Shown here: positions 49,701 to 60,100 of the stretch, in pieces
Numbering within the stretch: position 1 is the stretch's first letter
How the letters are laid out: each line of letters starts with the position of its first letter
Translations under genes and position numbers: made by a program
Assembly: GCF_019097595.1 (NCBI RefSeq)
Contig: NC_080717.1
Span: 18,576,336-18,640,335, forward strand
From: Hemibagrus wyckioides
Taxonomy: Eukaryota; Chordata; Actinopteri; Siluriformes; Bagridae
Reading direction: 5' to 3'
Length of the DNA: 64,000 nt
Notes under the pieces: model-generated
What the model was told of the DNA's origin: nothing
Database searches by the model: none
Seen by the model: the letters and a program-made list of their open reading frames with translations, nothing else

Positions 49701-50043
49701 GGTAATAGGTGGCTCTCTCCTTTTTGTCCACGACGGCCCTACCAACAAAGCCAACATATGGATGATTGATTTCGGAAAGACCACTCCATTGCCCAGTAAC
49801 GTGCATCTGAAACATGACATTCCATGGGTTGAGGGAAACCGGGAAGATGGCTACCTATTTGGACTTACATCCCTCATCTCTTTAATGCATATTGCTATAA
49901 GAGAAGTTAGGAAACAAGACCTGGAGAGCCACCACTCACAAACAGAACACATAGTGTCAGAACATAATCAACACCAGCCTGAGATAAATGATGTATCATC
50001 AGACTATTCAAAGGAAACTACAGCTACCAACCATGTGGACTGA
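43525..50043 (+). CDS. Inositol-trisphosphate 3-kinase family protein (ITPK A/B/C-like)
   Basis: The family phosphorylates Ins(1,4,5)P3 to Ins(1,3,4,5)P4, shaping calcium signals. Exons: 43,525-44,289; 45,357-45,441; 45,589-45,802; 47,651-47,855; 47,954-48,055; 49,482-49,553; 49,702-50,043. All phases fit, giving 594 aa. An in-frame TAA lies just upstream of the ATG. Residues 1-255 are charged, disordered and end in a Ser run. Residues 256-284 ([22 protein letters not shown]) match the family's calmodulin-binding and domain-entry segment. The kinase signature PxxxDxKxG is P345-D349-K351-G353 (PVIMDCKMG). 'TLGFRIEG' and '[11 protein letters not shown]' (D504) follow, then a polar tail of about 45 aa. 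Intron 2 uses a GC donor. Which paralog this is cannot be settled by eye. Human has no ITPK between BSCL2 and NXF1. Confidence 0.93.
45037..45098. repeat. (AAT)n/(ATG)n microsatellite in kinase-gene intron 1
   Basis: Tandem ataata and atgatg units. The apparent poly-Ile frame is low complexity. Confidence 0.9.
46323..46475 (+). repeat. SINE family A fragment in kinase-gene intron 3
   Basis: 'gtggcagtctggatagagttactgcctcacagatccagggtcc' is a degraded tRNA-like head. 'tgtccctgggataagctccaaattc' is the family A tail. The middle is shortened. Confidence 0.5.
46691..46727. repeat. (TA)n microsatellite
   Basis: Uninterrupted ta dinucleotides. Confidence 0.95.
47111..47468. mobile_element. Tc1-derived MITE interrupted by a SINE
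   Basis: The left terminal repeat 'ggccaaaagtttgtgggcac' and the right terminal repeat 'gtgtccacatacttttg' are inverted relatives of the Tc1 ends at 48,113. Internal text 'catctccagatttaatcc...caacagtttggagacagcccatatatggg' is typical of this element's flank. A family B SINE sits inside, flanked by GTCAG direct repeats (47,297-47,301 and 47,439-47,443). The whole lies in kinase-gene intron 3. Confidence 0.8.
47302..47438 (+). repeat. tRNA-derived SINE (family B) nested in the MITE
   Basis: A-box-like 'tggtagcttagtggttaagg' and B-box-like 'ggttgtgagtttgaatccg' are spaced as in a tRNA gene. Then 'ccaagccaacactgttagacccctgaacaa' and 'taagctgctctgggtgagggtgtc' complete a classic fish SINE. It is not a functional tRNA gene: there is no matching acceptor stem. 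Confidence 0.85.
48113..49215 (+). mobile_element. Decayed Tc1-like transposon in kinase-gene intron 5
   Basis: The left end 'accacaagtatgtggacacctgacc' is a terminal repeat. From about 48,885 to 49,200 the + strand holds eroded transposase C-terminal coding text ('gagtgtcctgcacagagccctgacctgaaccccactgaatac...gatgaactgg'). This encodes the family's SPDLNPxExxxDEL block, with stops. The right end is unclear. An intervening unrelated segment may be a further insertion. Confidence 0.65.
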
Positions 50044-50250
50044 TGCTGGACAGAGTCACTGTATATATAGAGATGTGTGTGTATGTGTATGTGTGTTTGT
50101 GTGTGTGTGTTTAATCAAAAAGAGTTTCTTATGTTTATTACAGTTTTATCATTGCAATAGCCACAGACCAAGCACAACAACACAGATTAGCAACTAAGGA
50201 AATCTAAATCTTTGTGGAACTGGTTGTTCTCAGATCCTATCAGGATTGTA

Positions 50251-50256
50251 AATAAA
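50251..50256 (+). terminator. Poly(A) signal of the ITPK-like gene
   Basis: Canonical AATAAA about 208 nt after the stop codon at 50,041-50,043. Its position is plausible for a short 3' UTR. Confidence 0.6.
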
Positions 50257-52128
50257 AAAACACACTGCATTCCTCTTTCTTCTTCTTGCTTTGTACACAT
50301 GCACCCCATACAGAGCTTTTGGCTTAGTAGCTTAGGATTTATTTATTTATTTTTGGAGTTCCACAGTCGTGGATAGCCTTCTGTCATCACTTCATTTCTA
50401 TTCATTATTTCTAGCTTGCTGAGTGTATTGCATGAAGGAGGCATACAGCATAACGTGCACTTGTGAAGCGTTCCTTGAAAGCTAATGACATGCGCCAGCT
50501 ACATTCCCTCTCCCTCAGCATAGAACATCTTGAGAAGGCAGGGTCTAACTCAGCTCACCTAACAGTTTTAGGCTTCATTAGTTGAATTTGAGCCCAACTC
50601 TGCCCGCAGCTTAAACACAATAGTCCTCATGTATTTAGCTGTATATGAATGGATTTATTCATAAATTGTACATATGACCATTTATACAAACAAAATTCAG
50701 TATGCATGAAAATCTTCCACTCATGCTTCTGAGTGTGTGTAAATTTATGCATAAGGATACTAACTAATGTAAACTTTGAGTTGTTCACCTTTAAATCATA
50801 TAATTTGCAGGGACTAAAATACCACTGAGAACATTATGTGAAACCCAGTCGTTTATATTACTGGCATTAATTAAAGAATATGAAAAATTGAGAATGGACG
50901 CCAACACAAACCCATAAATAAAGATAAATAAAACTAGTCGTTTAATTAACAGACGAAATGTCAGCATATAAATGGAAAATGTGCTCTGCATAGCCATAAG
51001 CTGTATACAAACACCTCAGCTGAAGGTGAGTGATGAGTGAAATAATATTTAAACCCAGTAGGATTTTTTTTTCAGAGGATGAAATCTTGCTAATAAATCA
51101 GCTCTGTATTTTCTCCTCTGTTTTCATGTCACTATTTATTTTGTCACCTCTTTTAATTCACACCTAATTTGTCTTTTTGTGTAAATTATCTCCTGGTCTT
51201 TACCTTTTTTAGGCGCTCTTATACTGCTAAATATTTGTTATTTGCATAGAAATAAGACAGATTAATTTCCACTTCGGCCTTTGTGGCTTTGTGACTCTCA
51301 TTGATAATTTTGGCTTTCCAGCCCTCTGGGCACTGTGACCTTTAATAGAGTTTTGTAGCATCACTACATGCAAATGCACTGCATCAAGAACACACTTTGT
51401 ATTTTACGGATGATCAACATACACTGATGATGACAAACAAAATCAGCATTTCTAACTTAAACGTAAATCTGGTAAAGATATATGTTGTTCAGTTTGGCTT
51501 AAACATACATTTATACATTAATAACATTTATTATTATTAACTTAACTAAAAGATTGATAAGCTCTGATAGTCGCAAACGTCCATGTCTAACAATGATTGC
51601 TTAATATCATAAGAACCCTAGACAAATACTTATGGCACCAGACATCGTTCAGCTGAAACTGATGAATCAGAAATCGGAAAAAAGATCCTTCAGAGCCCTG
51701 CTTATTCCCCAATGACTAGTCATCCTCACATTGCTCATTAGTGGAGAATCTCATTAGAGAATAATCTTTGGAAGTTTCTTCCTTAATGACAAATCAGATC
51801 AACTGCCAGTTTCAGTTCCAGTTTCAGCAAAGTCTGAAGAGTGGTCTGGGTTTCCCCCTTCTCACTAGCCATGGCCAACACTCTTAAAATGGTGGTAGCC
51901 AAAGTAGGATTTGATAAAACAGCACTAAATGAACTTTATCGCACCAACACTCATGATGCCAGAGAGTAGAGATTTTATGAAGAGTATTAAAGACAGAGTT
52001 TGACAGACAGTGCACTCTGTGGTATGTGCCCCAGCTAATATAATGAAGCTTGAGCTGGTTGAGGGCAGCATGCTTGCAAATAATCCCTGTTTCATTTGTA
52101 TTAAATCCCACTAGACACATAGCACATA
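50257..52128. repeat. Kinase/nxf1 intergenic region with dispersed repeats
   Basis: The segments 50,600-50,780 ('tcatgtatttagctgtatatgaatgg...tttatgcataagg') and 51,230-51,500 belong to the dispersed family also present at 41,625-42,130. The rest (51,540-52,128) shows no exon or repeat I can name. Confidence 0.4.
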
Positions 52129-52690
52129 CACTATATTGCCAAAAGTTTTGCGACACCCCTCCAAATAATTGAATTCAGGTGTTGTTTTTCAGAGGCTGGT
52201 ATTGGCCTCTTAGTTCCAGTGAAAGGAACTCTTAATGCTTCAGCATACCAAGACATTTTGGACAATTTCATGCTTCCCAACTTTGTGGGAACAGATTGGT
52301 GATGACCCCTTCCTGTTCCAACATGACTGTACACCAGTGCACAAAGCAAGGTCCATAAAGACACGGAAGAGTGAGTTTGGTGTGAAGGAACTTGACTGGT
52401 CTGCACAGAGTCCTGACCTCAACCCGATAGAACCCCTCTGGGATGAATTAGAGCGGAGACTGTGAGGCAGGCCAAAACTGGGACATCTGCCTTTACATGC
52501 ACATGAATTTAATATGGCCCACCCTTTGCAGCTATAACAGCTTCAACTTTTCTGGGTAGGTTTTCCACAAGGTTTAGGAGTGTGTTTATGGGAATTATTT
52601 TTTTTGACCAATTCTTCTAGAAGCGCATTTGTGAGGTCAGGCACTGATACTGGACGAGAAGGGCTGGCTCGAAGTCTCCGCCCTAATTCA
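52129..52690. mobile_element. Rearranged Tc1-like copy with tail-to-tail inversion
   Basis: The left end CACTATATTGCCAAAAGT (52,129) is that of the bscl2-intron element. It jumps directly to mid-transposase coding on the + strand (52,195-52,465: 'FLFQHDCTPVH', '[17 protein letters not shown]'). From about 52,500 the sequence switches to the - strand C-terminal part ('gcagctataacagcttcaac...gtgtgtttatgggaatt'), re-entering the 'gaattagggcgga' block in reverse at about 52,670-52,690. It is a foldback made of two truncated copies. Confidence 0.8.
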
Positions 52691-52859
52691 TAGATGGGCG
52701 TGTTCCAGAGAGTTAACGTGTTAACGTGTCTAATTCAGGTAATTCTTGCTGAATTTATTTATTTTATTATTTGTCTTGTGTATTTACTTACTTTTATTTA
52801 AAAAGGAATTTTATTTGATTTTATTAGTTAGTTTGGAGTAAAATAACACTACCACGGTA

Positions 52860-53000
52860 CCGTTATGCCTGTGACGTCACTGTGTAAGGTTTGAAGTCTC
52901 CCATTAGAAAACCAGCTCCAATTAAACAAGATGCTTCCTCACAGGCGGCCGTTCACTCTCGCTGTAGTGAGACAGGTTCACTCAGAAGGTGAGCAAAGAA
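52860..53000 (+). promoter_or_regulatory. CRE palindrome and possible alternative first exon upstream of nxf1
   Basis: TGACGTCA, the full cAMP-response palindrome, is at 52,872-52,879. About 110 nt downstream, GC-richer text ('gcggccgttcactctcgctg') ends in a strong splice donor, CAGAAG/gtgagc near 52,989. This could be a non-coding first exon of nxf1 or an independent transcript. It is inference only. Confidence 0.3.
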
Positions 53001-53225
53001 TCCAGCTAACTCTCTTGGAACAAGTTAAAATAAGTATTTGCATCAATAAACACTACAGCCGGTAATATTGACCATATTTTATATGGCATGAAGATAAAAA
53101 TCATCGGCAAACACACAACATGAAATGAAAACTATATACATGGCCACGTGTCAGGTTTATTAGCAGTGTTTTTAACATTAAAATGAACTATCTGTTGTTT
53201 ATTTATTCCCTTATTCGTTAGTTAG

Positions 53226-53268
53226 TGGTCCGGTGTATAAATATATATATATATACACACACACACAA
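53226..53268. repeat. (TA)n(CA)n microsatellite
   Basis: Short ta run followed by ca run between the rearranged Tc1 copy and nxf1. Confidence 0.85.
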
Positions 53269-53459
53269 GTGAACCACGTGCTCTGACACGAGCTTGTTGA
53301 CGGTTTTGTAGCTCAACTTGCATATTGACGAACACGTTTCATTGTGCTTATATGATATACCAGACGTTCTTGTTAATGTTAAGGCAGTGAAAGCAATGGG
53401 AAGGTATATTATTCACAATAATGCTGAATAAAAATAACAAAACAACAACAAAACCAATA

Positions 53460-53691
53460 ACACTATAGAGGAAGCCCGGAAGTTACCGCCCACCAGGAGT
53501 GTCGCTAAACGAGGTTCCCCTGGAAACAATGGCTTTCGGAGTTGTGTGCAGCGTTGGCCTGCACTGACAGCTTATATCTGACAACGAGGTTTGACCACTT
53601 CGTATTTAAGTAAAATCATTTGTATATTTCTTATATTTAATCGGCAGAAACGGGTATATTATCAAGCTGGCGGTGTTTTTAAGTCTGGATA
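53460..53691 (+). promoter_or_regulatory. Proximal promoter / 5' leader of nxf1
   Basis: A GC-richer block upstream of the start contains an ETS-type CCCGGAAG (about 53,475-53,482) and no TATA box, consistent with a housekeeping promoter. The initiation region AATGGCGGAC at 53,691-53,700 also resembles a YY1 site (ATGGCGG), common in such genes. The transcription start is not determined. Confidence 0.45.
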
Positions 53692-54065
53692 ATGGCGGAC
53701 TTTGGCCGCTACTACAATGGTGAGTCTCAAAACAGTGCGAGTGTGTTTATGTTTGGGTTTACTGTTTCTATAGGTTTCAGTGAAGTCCCTGATGTAAGAG
53801 AGGTCTGGCTCAATGGCAGTGTTTCGGGTAATGAAGAATTTATTTATCCCATGTTGTTCCTTCCCTTCTCTATCTTTAGCATGTTACACACATGACTTGG
53901 CTTGATGCAGGTATAGTGGACAGCAGCACACTGGATAGTGTAGGAGTTTCCCCAAGCTTTCAGTTCTGTCTTTCTAGTCTGGTCTAAAAGATTCGTGACA
54001 AATTAAGTTAGTTAAAGTTTATTATTTATGCAAAAATCGACGAGCTTGGGTTTGCTTGCCATATT

Positions 54066-54108
<43 letters not shown>

Positions 54109-57100
54109 TAGGGATTTCCATATATTTTACAGCTTCCTATAGTACAGGTTTATATTATGAACATACAGGACCTGGGTGAAAATGTGTACAATACTATTTT
54201 GACAAGAAATGTGTAATAAATATAATAGCTGATCGATAACTGTGGGTTACACTGGAACAATATAATCACAAACCCCCTGGCTTTGCTTCACAGACCCTTG
54301 TGATCCCAGGTTCCGGTCTGAGAACCGCTGGCACAAAATGTCGTTCAATAAAATGTATTAGAAATTTTTAGAAGTTAGAAAGTCTGCATTTTGAACACTC
54401 CTGTTTTTGTATCAAGAGTTTCTTTGCAATAGCAGGTTGCTTAACAACGGTCCTTGTTAGTGGTGTTACCATGGTAACCAATCCCAAAGTCCCATCACTC
54501 CCAAATAAGCACTGAGGAAATATAAAACTGGACCTAAATTTTGCAATCCGTACACTGCAATGCAGCATTTAGGTACAGATTAGTCGTGTGTATGAACAGA
54601 AATCTCTAAAGTTTTTGCTCGTTATCTTTTTTGTGGATCAGAGCATGATGACCGAGTGGGTGGCCCTCACTTCCGTAACCATAAAAGTCGTGGGCCACCC
54701 AGGGGACGTGTGTACAGTGTACACCAGAGACTGCGAGGGGGTCCCGCAGGAGGCTTCAGCCCTTGTTTCTCGGGCAGGTTTGTGGATGAAGACGGAGATG
54801 TCAACTTGAACAGTGGCCAGGGTGGAGCTTTCCAGCGGAGATTGTGAGTATAACATAATGTGTGTGTAATAGAAATATAATGTAGTGTGTGTGTAAGGTT
54901 ACTTAGACTATTCATTTCTCTATTGCTGAAGATTTTTCTCAATTTAAAAGAGATGATGTAAACTATATGGCCTGATCATAACACCCACATGGATGTATTT
55001 CGGTGTGATGTTATAGCATTGTATTTTCCCTTTGCTGGAACTAAAGAGTCCAAACCTGTTCCAGCACAAAAACCCACAATTCAAGGTTTATGAAGACATG
55101 GAACTCGAGTGGCCGACACAGAGCCCTGACCTCAACCCCAGTGAATACCTTTAGCATGAACTGGGATGCTGACCGCGCCGCAGGCCTACTCACCCGACAT
55201 CAAATTTAACATCAGTAATAATGCTCTTGTGGCTTAATTTATGCTCCCGAATCTAGTTGAAAGCCTTCCCAGATGAGTGACGGGTGTTATAGCAGCAAAG
55301 GGGGACTAGGGTGGAATAGGGTGGTCAAAATGCACATATGGTTGTGACTGGTCAGGTTTCCACCAACTGTTTGCCATATAGTGAATGAGACATGGATGCA
55401 AATTAAGTAGATTGATCTGGGTTTATGTAGCAACCCCTATGGCCAAGCCAACCGACGAGGAGATGGCCGAATGGCTCGAGACAGAAGAGGAGGATTCAGG
55501 AGATTTAGGCCAGGAGGAGGAAGTCAGCAATCAGGCAACGCAGAAAGACAAGGAGCTGCACCAGTCTCAGGAAACTCCAAAACATGGTACAAAATAACGG
55601 TATGGAAAATAATTAATTAAAAAGACTCAAATGTTACTTTTCCTTTTCTTTATAAAGTCAGTAGGTTTGAACATTGGTTGCTTTTTAACAGATCCCTTTT
55701 GGCAAGAAGTATGATAAGAGGTGGCTTTTGAGTTCTCTGCAGAATCACTGCCCTATACCTTTTACTCCAGTACATGTGAGTAAACACTGACAGTGCCTGG
55801 CTTAATCGTCCACATAATGTTAAACTGTCTATGTATACATAGCAGATGTGTAAACAGTGAACCGTTGTGTTTGCTTTTCCATCTCTTTTTATTCCCCAAT
55901 ATGTACAAAGTACTCCACGGAGGGGCAGAAAGTGCAGTTCTACGTAGAGGATAGCAACACTGCCAGTGCCCTGCGCAATATCTCTCACAGGATCAAAGAT
56001 AATGAAGGATATAAGGCATGATACTTGAATTTCAGCAACTCCTCAGTTGGAATAGTTGCATAGAATTTAGTACATTTGGGTGATTATAATATGCTGTTTG
56101 TTTTCGGGGTTTGACCATTTAGGTCGTCGTGATCACGAACCCCTGTTCTCCACCATCCTTCCTCCAGAGTGACCTGAAAGAACAAGACCTTGAACACTTA
56201 AAGGTGAAAGGCTTTATGTGTTTAACCAAACACGATTCAAAAACTCACTGTATCACATGAGTAATCATAACTCTGATTATTTTCACAGCAATGCATGTCC
56301 AAGCGATTTGATTCCTCAGAGCAATTTCTTGACCTGAACAGCATTCGCAACGATCAGGGTATGTTCTTCTGCATGCTAGTACTAGTCAGGTCATTCTTAA
56401 AATTCCTAGTTAATACAAAATAAATAAATACATTTTTTTTAAAATAAGCTGATCAGACACTCCTGAAGGTTCATGTGTGTGTTGATGTCTTTCTCAGATT
56501 TGATCTCTCAGAACATCAGTGTGATTCTGAGTAGGAAGAGCTGCATGGAGGCTGTGATAAAGATCATTAAAGAAAATATCCCACAAGTAAGACTGCATTT
56601 CACAAACACTGATCTTTTAGTCTGAATTATGTATCTGGTCTTTTCCCTTGTGCGTGTGTATAGAAGAGCTCTGAACAACATGGCATTTAAAGGACTTAGA
56701 GCTAAAGTAACCTAGCTGTTTGTTTGTAAAGCCTTATTCAGACCAAACAGAACAGAACACTGCTTTCAGTTGCTAACTGATACACTCATGGGAAACACAC
56801 ACACACAGCTTGTCTCACAGTATATTTATAGCAATGGTATTTCATCAGGACAGTTTTACCTAACCAACTAATCTCAATGTTTTGTTATACAGCAGTTAAG
56901 TGGCTCAGATTTGCCATTTTGGATAGACAATGAGAAAATATTACAAGTATTATGAATCACTGCCTGTTTCATGTTTCTCACATAAGCAGAAGCTTAAAAG
57001 CCCCTGCAACCTTTACCCTAGTGTTTTAATGTCAACAAAGGTGGACAAGCAAGTTACTTGTTTGAATCCTCAACTAGGATCCTTCCTAAACTAGGATCCT

Positions 57101-60100
57101 CTGACAAAATGGGTCAAGAGTGTCTCCTTGGGTGGGTGAGTTCGGACGAGTGTCCGTCTGGGTGGGGTGGGGGATTGGTCAAGAGTGTCTGCATGAGTGG
57201 GCGGGATAAGACAAGAGTGTCTTCGTGAGAGGGTGGGATAGGTCAAAAGCATCTGCATGAATGGGCTGAATCAGACAAGAGCGTCTGTGGGGTGGGTCAA
57301 GAGCGTCTGCATGAGTAGGCAGGATCAGACGAGTGTCTGCATAAAAAAATTCCTGCATCTCATATAATCATAATAGTTTGTCATTACATTTAACTGATTT
57401 AACAGTCCATCTCTTGATTTTTGCTATCTTTAGCTGACCGCACTAAACCTAAGCAATAACAAGCTCTACAAGCTGGATGACCTTACAGAGCTGGTGAACA
57501 TAGCTCCCAACCTAAGGACTCTCAACCTGTCGAATAACGAGGTAACACAACACTATTTAAAGGATGCATTGAATTTTTGTGCTTCCCTTCAATTCTCATT
57601 TAATAATATGAATTTAACCATTTGACCTCAGATAACTAAAATAAATCCGTGGTTTCTCCTGCTGTGTTTTCTATCATAGTTGAAGTCTGAGCAGGAGCTG
57701 GACAAGCTGAAGAGCTTGAAGCTGACCGAGCTGTGGCTGGATCGCAATCCTCTGTGTGATCACTTTACAGACCAGGCAACATATATCAGGTCTGTGCTTC
57801 TGACCATATGTCTGTGTTAAGCTAGGTTAAGTAGGGACAAATGTGTGAGAGGACAGATACAGGAAATGCAGCCTGCCTCTTAGCTCATGTCATTCTGTGG
57901 CTGGGTTCAAATGTATGTATTATAATGGACCTCTGAGTTTTATAGGTGTATATAGTACAGGAGTTCATGATCCTTAAAAGAAGAGGATGTGATATTACAA
58001 TTGTAAGTTAAAATTATAGTGCCATAGAAAGGGTCAGTGGGCATACAGCAGAATATTAAAATACAATGAAAAATACTTAAATTGCTGACTGTTCAGCTTC
58101 AAGCCTAAATGTGACAATGTAAACTATTCTCCCATAGTGTAAACAGTAGTATGTAGTGAAACAGCGTGAGAAGTGCGTTCACACTGAATATTCCAACAAG
58201 AAGCTATTTTTCAAGTATCCAGATGACGCATTTATTTAACCAGGAAAAAAGCGAAGGTTGAAATATTGGGATAATTGCAGCTTTGCTTACACAACTGAAA
58301 AAGGGCGGGGCTACCAGGCTTAATGAGAAATCATTTTCCGACAAATGGCCGACAAGACAGCTTACAAATTAGCATAGATTTTAAAAATCTATAGTATTCT
58401 GCAAAAAGTTACTGCTATCACATTATGTGCGTTTGACGTCATTTGCCATCCTTTAGGAAACTAAATATACTTCCGGTTAGTAAAAAAATGTAAATGTTCA
58501 ATTTGGGCTGATATTATCCTTCTAAAATGAATTCACTAGGTGGCAGAACACTGTACATCAGGTAGAGTACATACTTTGGGACTCAGCTAATAAGTGATGT
58601 GTTAATGGATGAAAATGAGTACCTGAGGCCCCCTGTGCATTAAAGGTTACAGTGACTTTCATTCTGTCTGAAAGTCTGCAAGTGATTGTGTATGTGGAAG
58701 AGTTTGGCTTCAATGTACTGAATAATCTTTCTGTTCTTCCAGTGTGGTATTAACTTTCTGAACCGATATGTGCAGATTTTTTGCCAATATGCATTTATCC
58801 TAGTGATCCAGCAATAATATAATAAGTTCTACACTTTTTTTTCCTCTATGAGACCCTTCTTCCCAGTTTTTTAGAGAATTTGAATGTCAGGACATAGCTA
58901 CTATAACTGCAGCATATACATATAAAAGCTGCGTATTTTTATTTCAGACCAATGTATTTCAAGAAAGAAAGTGGGGCTTCTGTTTAAATCCTTATGCAGG
59001 GCTGTTTATGAAACCAGCTTCATCCTTCAGTGAAAGAATTTGCATATCCTGTCAACAGGCACACACAGTGCAGTGGGATGAAACAGTGCAAAGTCAATTT
59101 ACATGGAATCAGATTTGAAATAGAATACATTCAGCATACAGGATAGTCACACATCAAAATATACTGAAGCTCAAACCATGGTTGCGTACTTGTATTTAAC
59201 CAGTAATCACACTTTTCTAGTCTGAAGTTGTATAAACAGGCAGTCATGGGGTATTGAGGTGAAATAGATTCATGGGTCCTGTCCAGCATCGGTCATCCTG
59301 ATTTTGCACTAATGTTAAAATATTCAAGGATCCTTTCTCCTAGAACTGGGTCTTCTCTGTTTTTTTCCTATTCTTTATTAAGCAAATAATACAAATATCA
59401 CATCTCAATCCAAAGGTTTGTATTTTCATCTCAGTCATTTTTTTCAGTCATTTCTGCTTTGTTAGTCCAATCCCAAAGCTTGTGATTAATTCCACTATAG
59501 ATGATCTAAATTAATCTAATGTTGGCTTTTGTTTCAATACAGTTGTATGAGTTTATATTACAAAATGATATACTGTATATTTACACTCCTTTATAGGGAT
59601 ACAGATATAGACCAAAAAAAATTCATATTTCAGTGTTGATGTCCTGTTCTACTTTTCAAGTCAAGTCAAAGTCAAAGAAGCTTTATTGTCACTTCAACCA
59701 TATATAGCAGATGCAGTGAAGTGAAACAGCGTTCCTCCTAGACCAGAGATGCTACACAAAACACAAAGTACAGTGACGCAGACAAACATGGAACTAAACA
59801 TAGAGATAAAAAAAAATTAACTATAATTTAAAAATTAAAATTAAACTAAAAAAAATAAACTATACTTAAGGTGAAATCTTTGACATACAACAGAAGTGCA
59901 CAGGAAGACAAGACAAACAACATATAGGCCGACTTTGTGCAAAGACCAAGACAATGTTAGACAATGAAAGAACAGTGTGTACAGTGATTGCAGTTATTGC
60001 AATTATTAAAGTGACACTATCACTTTAATCAACTATCATCACGTTCTTCCTCTAAACCACATCAGTGCTGTCGGCCAGTTGAGAGGACTGGTTAGCCAAT

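Noticed and set aside
57113..57342. CRISPR-like regular repeats
   Set aside because: Units are contiguous without spacers, in a vertebrate intron. It is a minisatellite.
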